From Bacillota bacterium (lineage in GTDB: Bacteria > Bacillota > Clostridia > Christensenellales > Aristaeellaceae): DNA of 64,000 bases. How positions within the stretch are numbered: position 1 is the first letter of the stretch; each line of letters opens with the position of its first letter. The notes under the pieces are model-generated. The model saw only the letters and a program-made list of their open reading frames with translations, was not told the DNA's origin and made no database searches. The stretch spans positions 62,001 through 126,000 of the forward strand of contig JAEZTL010000041.1 in assembly GCA_023421395.1 (NCBI GenBank). The letters are read 5' to 3'. Of this stretch, positions 32,324 through 40,068 are shown in pieces. Both the position numbers and the translations under genes were made by a program.

Positions 32324-32728
32324 TCACCTCTCGATCAGATTGACCCCCACGCCGATGTACCCCTGAATCTCGCCCGTTTTCAGGATTCGCAGCGGCGTAT
32401 ACGTCAAGTCCCCTTTGTATACCGTGATGGTCCTCAGGTTCCCGGTCTTGTCCACGTAGTCCATCGTCTTCCACATGCCCTGGCTAAGCAGGGTTTCCAG
32501 CTTCGCCAGATCCGCCGGCAGCAGAAACGAGAATTTGAGTTCGTGCTTTTCTACGTTCCCCCGCACCAGGTCGGCGACCAGGTACCCGTCCGCATTGCGC
32601 TCTGCGTTTTTTTGCAGGTCGCTTTTTCCGGTCTGCCATTCGGACGGGCATGGTATCGTCACGCCGTTGATCCGGATCGGCGTCAACTTCACCTGCCCGT
32701 CCGCGTAGGTGTAGGTCATGGTCACCAT
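32324..32728 (-). CDS. DUF6711-like distal tail protein
   Basis: A 134-residue protein with VKLTPIRINGVTIPCPSEWQ, ERNADGYLVADLVRGNVEKHELKFSFLLPADLAKLETLL and a final GYIGVGVNLIE. This I-x-x-[VI]-x-[IV]-P-x-P, R-N-A-x-G, K-x-x-[LI]-x-x-x-[FW]-x-x-L pattern fits DUF6711-type tail proteins found between tape measure and hub. It probably forms part of the distal tail ring. It ends 4 bases before the hub gene. Confidence 0.68.
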   Translation of the reverse strand: MVTMTYTYADGQVKLTPIRINGVTIPCPSEWQTGKSDLQKNAERNADGYLVADLVRGNVEKHELKFSFLLPADLAKLETLLSQGMWKTMDYVDKTGNLRTITVYKGDLTYTPLRILKTGEIQGYIGVGVNLIER

Positions 32729-32731
32729 CGG

Positions 32732-35089
32732 TTATGTCACCTCCGGCATCAGGATCTTCCGGCCGGTTCTGCGCTCCTCGCCGCGCAGCGCGCGGTACAC
32801 GATCTGGCCGAATGCAATTTCATAAATCGTCATATTAACCGGCTCGATGGTCGTGCCTCGGTCGCCCCGTCCGGCGTCCGCAAGGGCCGAAGACACCGCA
32901 TTGTACACGCCCTGCTCGATGCCCTCGACGATCTGGTCATTGTTCGCCACCGCCGGGCGGTTGCCGATCGTGCCGACCATCTCCGGCCCGCGCTCTCGCG
33001 CGATGAACATCTGCCCTACGTCCGGGAATCCGCCTGCCGCCATCAGCTGCACACGCCCAAACGCCACCTTCGGGATGCTCGGGATCTGCATGGTGATGTT
33101 GATGCCGATCTTTGAAAGCAGGTCGCCCACCCAGCCGGTCATTTTGTTTATCGCCCAGATCAGCCCGTTAATCCCCGAGATGATAAAGTTGATCGCGCCC
33201 TCCGCCGCGCCTACGATGCCGTTCCAGATGCCGACGAAGAAGTTCCCGATGGCCTTCCATGCCTTGTTCCAGCCTTCCTTGAACCGGCTCAGCCCGTCCA
33301 GAAGCCCGTTCCAAAGCCCGGTCGCCCATTTGGAAACCCCGTCCACCATGCCCTTCCAGGCCGTGGAAACGTCCTTGCACAGGCGGTCCCACCAGTCCCC
33401 GACGCTCTTGATCATCCCGTTCCAGCCGTCCACCATGGACTTCCAGAAGCCTCGGAACCACTCGAGCACCTTGTCCCAATTCTTAATGACCAAGTACACC
33501 GCTGCGGCCACAAGTGCGATTACCGCGATAATGGCAAGTATTTTCAGGTTCAGCGGGTTAAAGAATCCCATGATCAGGTTAAATCCTGCGATGACACCTT
33601 TCGCGATGTGGTACGCCTTGATCGCCAGCCACGCCGCGCCGATCACCTTCACGATCGTGTCCGCATTCTGCGTGATGAACTCCACCAGCCACGCCAGCAT
33701 CTTGCCCAGCGGTTTGTCCGGCGCGAGGTTTTCCGCCACCCAGTTCACAAGGTCGGCCGCGCGGTCGATGATCCACGCAATGGCGTTCCCGATCGCCGTG
33801 CCCACCGCCACTACCATCGCCTTGATCGGCTCCGCGTAGGGCTGGAATGCAACAAACACGTTTTTGAACGCTTCGCCCAGCCTCCCGAACGCCGCTTTGA
33901 TGGTTTCTACCACCGGCTGCAGCTTGCCCCATACGTCCTTGATCCAGGCCACGGCGTTGTTCAGCCATTCCGGCATCTGCACCGACTGGCTGAAGTCTGG
34001 CTTTGTGCCTTCCGTGGCCGTGGAGCCGCCTCCTGCGCCCGCCGAGGCACTATCTTTGGAGATGTCGTTCAGCTCGTCAAACGAGGCCACGCTGCCCCGT
34101 GCGGCCTTGTCAGCCTTCTTGATGGCGGCCGCCTGATTTTCCGATGCGGTCGCCGCCGCGTTGATCGCCTGCGCCGACTGCTGCGCCTGCGAATAGGTCT
34201 TGCCGAACAGCGCCGCGATGAAGCTGGCCACGTACCCGGTCACACGGGCGAGTACCTGCGCGAACTGGTTCAGGATCGGCATGATCGCGTTCATGATCGG
34301 CGCGAACGCGGTCAGCAGGTTCCCCTTAATCTGCGATAGTGATGCGGCGAACTGCTTGTTTGCCATCACCGCCTTGCCCACGTACTTTGCCGCCGCCATG
34401 AAAGACCGGTAGAACAAAAGCGACACCAGAACGCCCCGGAGCGACCGCGCCACCAGGTGCAGCCCGCGCTGCATCGGCCCGGTGGATTTCGCCATGCGCC
34501 CCATCTGGTCCGTAACGGCTTTGCCCATCTTCTTCGCGCCGGCGGCGATCGCCTGGAACCGGCTCATGAAGGTCTTCTTCGGCGCCACGGCATCCTCCGC
34601 CTTTGCGCCAGGCCCGGCCGCTCCAGCCCTTCCAGATGCGGCCATCGCGTCCTCCAGTTTCCAGATCGATGCTGCCGCCGTGTCAGACTTTGCGATCAGG
34701 CTGGCCATCCGCGCCTCAACGGCCGCGATCTGCCCCTGCAGCTTCATCGCCGCTTCCGCGCTCCTGGGCGATGTTTTGATGGATGCGGCTGTCGCGTACT
34801 TCTCCTTCAGCACGGCCAGCTTCTTTTGCTGCACCGCGATCTGGCCGTTCACCGCATCCAGCATCCGCGTCATGTTCTCCAGCCGGATTCTCTGCGCGTC
34901 CACCGTCTTCGAGATCCCCGCGCTGGCCGCTGCCGTCGCGCCTCCCATCTTCTGCCGGATGCCCGCGGTGATGCTGTTCACCCGCCGCGCCAGCCCCTGA
35001 AGCGCGCGCGCAGCGGAATTACTCGATTGTTCAATCTCGCCCACATCGCCGCCGATTACCAGGTCCAGGCGCTCGAGTTCGTCCGACAT
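32732..35089 (-). CDS. Tail tape measure protein
   Basis: A 785-residue tape measure. It has long N-terminal helices and coiled coil (AVNGQIAVQQKKLAVLKEKYATAASIK), hydrophobic segments near residues 510-545 (LKILAIIAVIALVAAAVYLV), repeated W-K-x-M-V-D-G-type motifs (about 555-620: SMVDGWNGMIKSVGDWWDRL, AWKGMVDGVSKW) and a C-terminal region with FPDVGQMFIARERGPEMVGTIGN, common in phages of Gram-positive hosts. By the usual 1.5 angstrom per residue, the tail would be near 120 nm. It follows the tail chaperone pair, the standard order. Confidence 0.92.
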   Translation of the reverse strand: MSDELERLDLVIGGDVGEIEQSSNSAARALQGLARRVNSITAGIRQKMGGATAAASAGISKTVDAQRIRLENMTRMLDAVNGQIAVQQKKLAVLKEKYATAASIKTSPRSAEAAMKLQGQIAAVEARMASLIAKSDTAAASIWKLEDAMAASGRAGAAGPGAKAEDAVAPKKTFMSRFQAIAAGAKKMGKAVTDQMGRMAKSTGPMQRGLHLVARSLRGVLVSLLFYRSFMAAAKYVGKAVMANKQFAASLSQIKGNLLTAFAPIMNAIMPILNQFAQVLARVTGYVASFIAALFGKTYSQAQQSAQAINAAATASENQAAAIKKADKAARGSVASFDELNDISKDSASAGAGGGSTATEGTKPDFSQSVQMPEWLNNAVAWIKDVWGKLQPVVETIKAAFGRLGEAFKNVFVAFQPYAEPIKAMVVAVGTAIGNAIAWIIDRAADLVNWVAENLAPDKPLGKMLAWLVEFITQNADTIVKVIGAAWLAIKAYHIAKGVIAGFNLIMGFFNPLNLKILAIIAVIALVAAAVYLVIKNWDKVLEWFRGFWKSMVDGWNGMIKSVGDWWDRLCKDVSTAWKGMVDGVSKWATGLWNGLLDGLSRFKEGWNKAWKAIGNFFVGIWNGIVGAAEGAINFIISGINGLIWAINKMTGWVGDLLSKIGINITMQIPSIPKVAFGRVQLMAAGGFPDVGQMFIARERGPEMVGTIGNRPAVANNDQIVEGIEQGVYNAVSSALADAGRGDRGTTIEPVNMTIYEIAFGQIVYRALRGEERRTGRKILMPEVT

Positions 35090-35100
35090 GCGCGCTCACC

Positions 35101-35430
35101 TCACTTCTTTTGTCTCGGAAATGCTTCGTGGAATTTCTCCCGCATCTGCTGCCAGTTGTCCTCCGGTTCGATGCCGTCAAACAGCGCCGGGAATGCTTCG
35201 CTAAGCCCCGGCAGCCGCTTCGGGGACTTTGCAAACATGTTGTTTACGCCCTGAACGATCAGGCTTGCAGATCGGTACATCGCGGCAGCCTGAAAGCGCG
35301 CCTCGTCGTTTCGCCGTCGGGTGATGGCGTCCGCTGCCACCCGCACCTCGCCCCAGGACATCTCCCAGAACGCCTCCGGGCTCACACCGCTTGCGACGAG
35401 TACGCCGTAAGCATCCATCGTCATCTCCAT
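35101..35430 (-). CDS. Tail assembly chaperone, GT-like C-terminal part
   Basis: This 109-residue frame begins inside the end of the upstream chaperone gene in the -1 frame. Read back across the overlap the frame continues IRDLMEMTMDAYGVLVASGVSPEAFWEMSWGEV, typical of the T part of G-GT tail chaperones. It is therefore probably made mainly as a fusion through -1 frameshifting at 35442-35450. Independent starting at ATG 35430 is possible but has no good ribosome site. Its place just before the tape measure gene supports the call. Confidence 0.75.
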   Translation of the reverse strand: MEMTMDAYGVLVASGVSPEAFWEMSWGEVRVAADAITRRRNDEARFQAAAMYRSASLIVQGVNNMFAKSPKRLPGLSEAFPALFDGIEPEDNWQQMREKFHEAFPRQKK

Positions 35431-35906
35431 CAGGTCGCGGATCTTCCCCCAGTGTCGCCCTTCCCGTACTTCGTCCCGCTCGAATCCTCCGGCGTGAACT
35501 GCATCAACCCGTTCACGTCGATCTTCTCCGGCGCGTCCGTTTGCGACAGCTGCGCCTGCGCTTCCCTGCGCATCGCCTCCGCCGTCCCCTTCGGAAAAAA
35601 ACCGGACGCCTCCAGTATGTTCATCTCAAGCTCGAACAGCTGCTCGAAGGTGTATCCCTCGTCCACCAGCCTGTCCACCAGGTTGCAGGTGTCGTCGTAG
35701 GTGTATTTGCCGTTCTCGTCCGGGAACGCCTGCAGCGCGGCGTGGAGCACCGGCGGCAGGTGTTCGAACACGTCCATCGCCTTGCTCTCGTCCTGGAACG
35801 TCTTGAAGAACGATTCGCCCAGCCGCATCTTGATCTCGGCGTGGGATTTCGTCCGGATGCGCAGCTTCAATTCCTCGTCACCGATTTTCAGCAGGAAGTG
35901 GTTCAT
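35430..35906 (-). CDS. Tail assembly chaperone, G-like
   Basis: A 158-residue acidic protein: MNHFLLKIGDEELKLRIRTK, then AHAEIKMRLGESFFKTF-like helices, ENGKYTYDDTCNLVDRLVDEGYTFEQLFELEMNILE-type helical stretches and a Gly/Ser tail. Size and position between major tail protein and tape measure match phage tail chaperones (lambda gpG family role). It ends ...GDTGGRSAT, overlapping the GT frame. A GGAGG site precedes the ATG. Confidence 0.75.
   Translation of the reverse strand: MNHFLLKIGDEELKLRIRTKSHAEIKMRLGESFFKTFQDESKAMDVFEHLPPVLHAALQAFPDENGKYTYDDTCNLVDRLVDEGYTFEQLFELEMNILEASGFFPKGTAEAMRREAQAQLSQTDAPEKIDVNGLMQFTPEDSSGTKYGKGDTGGRSAT
35442..35450 (-). promoter_or_regulatory. Candidate -1 ribosomal frameshift site (G-GT)
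   Basis: The minus strand reads GGGGGAAGA with zero-frame codons GGG GGA AGA. A -1 slip at G-GGA-AGA leads into the GT frame. It differs by one base from the lambda site G-GGA-AAG. The P-site slip is perfect, the A-site slip is not. Confidence 0.5.
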
Positions 35907-35958
35907 GGTGCCTCCCTCCGGGGGCCCGCGCGGAGCCCCCGTTCATCGTCGTTCAGGA

Positions 35959-36405
35959 TCAGGTGCTCGGCGCGGCCGTGAAGGTAAAGTCGGTAATCGG
36001 GATGATTGAAAGGGTGTAGCCCAGCGCGCCGTTGACTTCCGCGCCGTTCGCGCGCACCGACGGGTAGCCCTGCCATGCGTCCTTCGAACCGTCCGGCCAC
36101 TCGATCTCCCAGTATTGCGCCGTTGTCTCGCTGAGCGCCCGAAGCGCCGCGTATTCGTCCACCAGCGCGGCGTCCAGCGCGTCCGGTGCGCCGTACTTGC
36201 CCATGAGGCCGCCGAACTCCAGCGCGTCATTTCCGGCCACGCCGGGAATACCCACGCTCCGGCTGTCCTGCAACGTGGTCACGTCGATCATCTCCGGTGC
36301 GCCGCCCAGGTCAGGCGTGGAAATGATCGAGTACAGCACCGTGGTTGCCGCGCTGGCGCCGTACTTCAGCTTAACCCCGCGGCTCGCAATGGGTTTGTTC
36401 GCCAT
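35959..36405 (-). CDS. Major tail protein
   Basis: A 148-residue tail tube protein: NKPIASRGVKLKYGASAATTVLYSI, DVTTLQDSRSVGIPGV, a tube-like domain ALVDEYAALRALSETTAQYWEIEWPDGS, and GALGYTLSIIPITDFTFTAAPS at the end. The ending resembles tail tube proteins of Gram-positive phages. Its place between tail terminator and tail chaperone is standard. It has no Ig-like extension. GC-rich hairpin sequence follows the stop codon. Confidence 0.85.
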   Translation of the reverse strand: MANKPIASRGVKLKYGASAATTVLYSIISTPDLGGAPEMIDVTTLQDSRSVGIPGVAGNDALEFGGLMGKYGAPDALDAALVDEYAALRALSETTAQYWEIEWPDGSKDAWQGYPSVRANGAEVNGALGYTLSIIPITDFTFTAAPST

Positions 36406-36411
36406 GTCTTA

Positions 36412-36813
36412 TCACCTCTCGTAGATTCTGTTGTCCCCCGTGTCGTAAACGCCGGTGAAGCGCTGACTGCGCCGCACCAGCCCGTTTGGCATCGGCGTTT
36501 CCCGGTCACTGGTCAGCCTGGGCACCACGCCCAGCACCGCCTGCATCGCCGGAAACGCCACGCCGGTCACCTGTTCCCTGCTCTCGCCGAAGTGGTCAAG
36601 CCGCACCTCCACGTCCACCCGCCTGATCTCCTGCGAGTTCGGCAGGTAAAGCGCGTTGGACAGCTCTACCTCGTACACCGTCAGCGGCAGCGTGATCTCC
36701 ACGCCCTCCAGCGCGCCGAAGACCGCCCGCGGGTACGACGGCTTTGTGTTCGGGTTCGCGCCCCTCGCCGCCTCGTACACCGCTTCCTTGATCGTCTGCA
36801 TCGGGTCGATCAC
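36412..36813 (-). CDS. Tail terminator/completion-like protein
   Basis: A 133-residue protein (MQTIKEAVYEAARGANPNTKPSYPRAVFGALEG, then VYEVELSNALYLPNSQEIRRVDVEVRLDHFGES, ending RRSQRFTGVYDTGDNRIYER). The pattern is of small alpha/beta tail terminator proteins (gpU/DUF3168-like role), and it occupies their usual place between the HK97 gp10-like and major tail genes. It overlaps gp10-like by 4 bases. Confidence 0.7.
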   Translation of the reverse strand: MIDPMQTIKEAVYEAARGANPNTKPSYPRAVFGALEGVEITLPLTVYEVELSNALYLPNSQEIRRVDVEVRLDHFGESREQVTGVAFPAMQAVLGVVPRLTSDRETPMPNGLVRRSQRFTGVYDTGDNRIYER

Positions 36814-37406
36814 GGTACGCCACCTCCTCCGGCTTTCAGTTGTCGGATTCCTTTCAGTTGTCGGATTCTCTTGTTGATCGCTTCGACGATTATGTCACGC
36901 ATGAATGGCTTTTCGATCAGAAATGCCGGCCACAGATACGGGTTCGCCTCCATGCCGTCAGACCACACCAGGCCGGGCTTCCCGTCCTTCGTGTGCTGTC
37001 CGGTGTCGTCGTACCAGAACCACGGCTCTTGCGTGTACGCCGAAGATGGCAGCGGATGTTTCGGTCTGCTCGATGTCCCCGTTGATGCGATACCCTGCGG
37101 GCCCGTGCCCATCTCGATGAATACCGGCATCTGCACCGGGTCGAATGCGCCGGGAGACACGAATATGCGCCCATACACCTTGCCGTCGCGCTCGAAGATC
37201 TCGTCTTCGATTTGCGCTACCAACTGCGGATCAATCCCTGCCGCAAACGATTTTGCGCGGGCCTTGATCCTTCCCGTGATCTGTTTCAGTCCATCACGCA
37301 TGCCCGCCTTTATCACTTCCGGCACGGCCTCCAGCTTCGCGATTGCCTCGTTCAGCCCGACGATTCCGGGCTTTATTGCCTTGATGCCGTAGGTCTTTCT
37401 AGCCAC
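36810..37406 (-). CDS. HK97 gp10-like tail component
   Basis: A 198-residue HK97-gp10-family protein: GLNEAIAKLEAVPEVIKAGMRDGLKQITGRIKARAKSF, then GRIFVSPGAFDPVQMPVFIEMGTGP and the C-terminal WPAFLIEKPFMRDIIVEAINKRI. It joins head and tail or plugs the tail end. Near the C-terminus an 18-bp tandem duplication gives a doubled IRQLK(G/A) segment. It overlaps the head-closure gene by 8 bases. Confidence 0.82.
   Translation of the reverse strand: MARKTYGIKAIKPGIVGLNEAIAKLEAVPEVIKAGMRDGLKQITGRIKARAKSFAAGIDPQLVAQIEDEIFERDGKVYGRIFVSPGAFDPVQMPVFIEMGTGPQGIASTGTSSRPKHPLPSSAYTQEPWFWYDDTGQHTKDGKPGLVWSDGMEANPYLWPAFLIEKPFMRDIIVEAINKRIRQLKGIRQLKAGGGGVP
36833..36868 (-). repeat. 18-bp perfect tandem duplication in the gp10-like gene
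   Basis: Two adjacent identical 18-base copies (36833-36850 and 36851-36868) duplicate six codons (IRQLKG/IRQLKA) in frame at the C-terminus. It looks like a recent slippage event. Confidence 0.9.
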
Positions 37407-37737
37407 CGAACGCGCCCCGCTTCCCGACGTCGCAAGTGTACTGCCGGGCGGTCGACCGGTCCGCGATCACCGTGTAATCCGGTTTTCCGGTCTCCATCGC
37501 GTCGAGCCATACGTACATGCCCTCGCGCAGCCGGACGCTTCCGGTTGTCAGCGTGCGCACGCTCGGCAGTTTCGCGCCGTACATTGCCGCCGCCACTTCC
37601 CCGCGCGGCACACCCACCACCGCCAGAAACTCCACCGGTTCTCCGGGTCCGTAGATGTCCTCGCCGTCGGTCGCCGTTTTGACCACCACGCGCTCGGCGT
37701 AGTGCAGCACCTGAAGATCGCTCACCGGGCTGCGCAT
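37399..37737 (-). CDS. Head-tail joining (head closure) protein
   Basis: A 112-residue protein: LQVLHYAERVVVKTATDGEDIYGPGEPVEF, VVGVPRGEVAAAMYG, and GMYVWLDAMETGKPDYTVIADRSTARQYTCDVGKR. The beta-barrel pattern and the V-x-R-T-L-T-T-G and Y-T-V-x-x-x-S-x-x-R motifs match head-closure proteins of the HK97 gp7/SPP1 gp16 role. It lies between connector and gp10-like genes, the expected order. Confidence 0.78.
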   Translation of the reverse strand: MRSPVSDLQVLHYAERVVVKTATDGEDIYGPGEPVEFLAVVGVPRGEVAAAMYGAKLPSVRTLTTGSVRLREGMYVWLDAMETGKPDYTVIADRSTARQYTCDVGKRGAFGG

Positions 37738-37738
37738 G

Positions 37739-38038
37739 CTACGTCACCGTCCTTGCAAGTCGCCAGGAATCAAGCTGCCGCGTGATGCTTACCGGGATCT
37801 CGTCGATGCTCCGGGACACCCCGCCCTCGGAGTGGCTGGATTCGCCCTCGATGCCCAGGCGGTTGTACCGCAGCACCGCCAGATCCAGCTGCACGCCCTT
37901 CAGCGCGTCCGGTACCGCCTCGCGCCCGGTGTACGCGGTGATCGTCTCCCCGGCGCTGTCGATCATCTCCTGCAAAAGGGCGTCCGCCGCCATTGTCGGC
38001 GCGATCCGCACCTTCATGCGGTCGATCAGTTCCGCCAT
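37739..38038 (-). CDS. Head-tail connector (gp6-like)
   Basis: A 99-residue helical protein: AELIDRMKVRIAPTMAADALLQEMIDSAGETITAYTGREAVP, LKGVQLDLAVLRYNRLGIEGESSHSEGGVSRSID. The Y-N-R-x-G-x-E-G-x-x-S-x-S-E-G motif is typical of phage gp6-like/DUF-type connector adaptors. It follows the capsid gene after a hairpin. Confidence 0.85.
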   Translation of the reverse strand: MAELIDRMKVRIAPTMAADALLQEMIDSAGETITAYTGREAVPDALKGVQLDLAVLRYNRLGIEGESSHSEGGVSRSIDEIPVSITRQLDSWRLARTVT

Positions 38039-38056
38039 GCCATCACCTCCGAATGC

Positions 38057-38086
38057 AAAAGATCAGGGCCGGATTGCTCCGGCCCC
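38057..38086 (-). terminator. Hairpin after the capsid gene
   Basis: A 7-bp GC stem (GGGCCGG and CCGGCCC) with a 6-base loop and a short U run further on, directly after the major capsid stop. It probably acts as a partial terminator or mRNA stabiliser to set capsid levels above tail genes. Confidence 0.55.
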
Positions 38087-38090
38087 GTCA

Positions 38091-39233
38091 TCAGCCGAAT
38101 ACCACGGTGGCCATCTCCGGGTACACCGTCTTGTAGCCGTAGAGGATGTCCATCGACAGCGTTTCGCGCTTGTACTTCATGTCGTAACCGCGCACGACGC
38201 GAAGCGTGAGGCCGCTCACCGGGTCCGTGGTCACGTAGCTTTCCACACCCTTCGGCGCGACCAGCGGGCGCGTCACGAACGCGAACGCGGTCGGATGGAA
38301 AGCCAGGTTCGCGATGTAGTTCGCGCCCACGGTGACCGCTTTGTCCTCGGCTACGGTCACGTTGGGGCTGATCTTCACCGTGATCTCGTTGTCCGCCGCC
38401 GTGGTGTCCTCGGTCACGTAGTACACCTTCGTGTCGCCCTCGAAGGTGATCCGGTCGCCCTTCTTCAGCGTCCCGGTCAGCGTCGGGTTGGCGCTCGCCG
38501 TCGCGTCGAGCACCACGGTGTCCTTGTCGGAAACCGCCGTCTTCACGGTGATCTTCGCGCTGGTGCCGCCCGCAGCCAGCGTGCCCTTCGCATGGGTCTT
38601 CACCGCCTGGGACATGTAGGTGTCCATCTGGAACACCCGGCCCAGCTTGGCGTTGCGCAGCGCCTCGGTGCTGCCCGCCTCGTTGGCCTTGACCAGGTTG
38701 TCAATGCCCAGGAAGGCGCCCTCCGCGATCGGGTCCAGCAGCAGATTCCGGCCCACCATGGGCACCAGCTGCTGGTTCAGCCGGGTGTTGATGGCGACCA
38801 CTTTCGCCAGCGTGTCGGGCGCGGTGCCCTGCGTGCCGACCGCAGTGGGAATGTCGGCGTACAGCGCGAGGCCGTCGGTGTTGATCTTCTGGGCCAGCGC
38901 CACCGCCGCCGGTTCGATGAAAGTGCGCTGCAGCTTCGCTTCGTCCATGTTGACCGCGCCCTCGATGGCCTCGATGGCCACGTCCACGGTCGCGATCTTG
39001 TCCAGCTTCACGTCGACCGACGCTTCGGTCATGTTCTGGGCGCTGACGCCGGTGGCGACGTCAAACTCGCTCGCCGTCAGCTTGACCGGCTTTTTTACCT
39101 GGATGGTGTCGCCCAGCTTCTGGAAGTCACCGCTGAAGTCGCGGTGAACGAGGTTCGGGAATACCAGGTTCTCCACCAGCCGCGGCAGCGTCATGCGCGC
39201 GATGTTCTTGATGGTCAGGAAAGTATTGGGCAT
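38091..39233 (-). CDS. Major capsid protein, P22 coat-like HK97 fold
   Basis: A 380-residue coat protein: PNTFLTIKNIARMTLPRLVENLVFPNLVHRDF, KLGDTIQVKKPVKLTASEF, then VDVKLDKIATVDVAIEAIEGAVN and a C-terminal GLTLRVVRGYDMKYKRETLSMDILYGYKTVYPE. This is the P22-coat-like family. A beta-rich insertion (about 215-310: TSAKITVKTAVSDKD, KGDRITFEGDTKVYYVTEDTT) corresponds to the I-domain. Scaffold gene upstream, hairpin downstream. Confidence 0.93.
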   Translation of the reverse strand: MPNTFLTIKNIARMTLPRLVENLVFPNLVHRDFSGDFQKLGDTIQVKKPVKLTASEFDVATGVSAQNMTEASVDVKLDKIATVDVAIEAIEGAVNMDEAKLQRTFIEPAAVALAQKINTDGLALYADIPTAVGTQGTAPDTLAKVVAINTRLNQQLVPMVGRNLLLDPIAEGAFLGIDNLVKANEAGSTEALRNAKLGRVFQMDTYMSQAVKTHAKGTLAAGGTSAKITVKTAVSDKDTVVLDATASANPTLTGTLKKGDRITFEGDTKVYYVTEDTTAADNEITVKISPNVTVAEDKAVTVGANYIANLAFHPTAFAFVTRPLVAPKGVESYVTTDPVSGLTLRVVRGYDMKYKRETLSMDILYGYKTVYPEMATVVFG

Positions 39234-39261
39234 GGTTTCTCACTCCTTCGTTTTTTCCGTG

Positions 39262-39987
39262 TTATCCGTTCGGGTGTGCCCGTTTCCAGGCGTAGAATTC
39301 CTCGTCGGTCATCTTGTCGAAGTCGGGCTTCCCGCCGCCCGCTCCGCTGCCAGAGCCACCGCCGCCGGGCGGGTTGCCCTTCAGGCGGTCTTCCACCGCG
39401 GCGTTGACCGCCGTGCGGAACGCCGTTTCCAGCGCTTTGAGGGAGTTGTCGCAGGAATCCTCGTCCGTGTAGTCCAGTACCTCGGCGAGCCCCTTCGGCA
39501 GCCCTTTCTCGGCGAGCTTTTCCATCGCGCCGGCGCGCAACTCGCGCCGCGTGATCTCGCGCTCCCGATCCTCCAGTTTCTTCCGGTTGGCGTCCTCCTC
39601 CGCCTTCTTGCGCTCGGCCTCGGACAGTTTCGCCAGCCGTTCCCCCTCGGCTTTGGCTTCCGCGATCTTGGTTTCCATGTCTTTTTGGACTTTGGCCAGA
39701 CGCTTGGCGATGATCGCATCCAGTTCGGCCTGCTTGAACACCTTTTCGCTGCCCTCGCCGCCCTCGCCCTCGCCAGATCCGGCAGCACCGCCGCCCGATC
39801 CGCCGCCAGCGCCTTCGCCGCCAGCTTCACCGCTCCCGCCCTGGCCACCAGTACCGCCGGTCCCGCTTGCGCCGCCGCCCGCGTTGCCCGTGCCGCCCTG
39901 GCCACCGGCGGCACCAGTCCCGCCCGCGCCGCCTCCAGTCCCGTCCGCAGCCATCCTGCGCATCTGCAAAAGCCTGAGATAGTTCAT
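39262..39987 (-). CDS. Scaffolding protein (DUF4355-like), Gly-rich N-terminus
   Basis: A 241-residue protein. Residues 15-80 are almost only Gly, Ala, Ser, Thr and Glu, a disordered segment. A coiled coil follows (FKQAELDAIIAKRLAKVQKDMETKIAEAKAEGERLAKLSEAERKKAEEDANRKKLEDRE-type helices) and a C-terminal part DYTDEDSCDNSLKALETAFRTAV with DKMTDEEFYAWKRAHP. This is the DUF4355 scaffold pattern. It guides capsid assembly and precedes the capsid gene as usual. Confidence 0.87.
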   Translation of the reverse strand: MNYLRLLQMRRMAADGTGGGAGGTGAAGGQGGTGNAGGGASGTGGTGGQGGSGEAGGEGAGGGSGGGAAGSGEGEGGEGSEKVFKQAELDAIIAKRLAKVQKDMETKIAEAKAEGERLAKLSEAERKKAEEDANRKKLEDREREITRRELRAGAMEKLAEKGLPKGLAEVLDYTDEDSCDNSLKALETAFRTAVNAAVEDRLKGNPPGGGGSGSGAGGGKPDFDKMTDEEFYAWKRAHPNG

Positions 39988-40036
39988 GGTTTTCCTCCTC
40001 CGTTTATCGCCCGTCGGCTAATCCCGGTCACCCGGT

Positions 40037-40062
40037 AAAATTTAAACCGCGCTTTCGCGCGG
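40037..40062 (-). terminator. Hairpin between minor head and scaffold genes
   Basis: On the minus strand a 6-bp GC stem (CCGCGC and GCGCGG) with a GAAA-type loop is followed by TTTAAATTTTA. Probably a partial terminator that reduces readthrough into, or processes, the scaffold-capsid mRNA. Confidence 0.6.
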
Positions 40063-40068
40063 CTGTTT

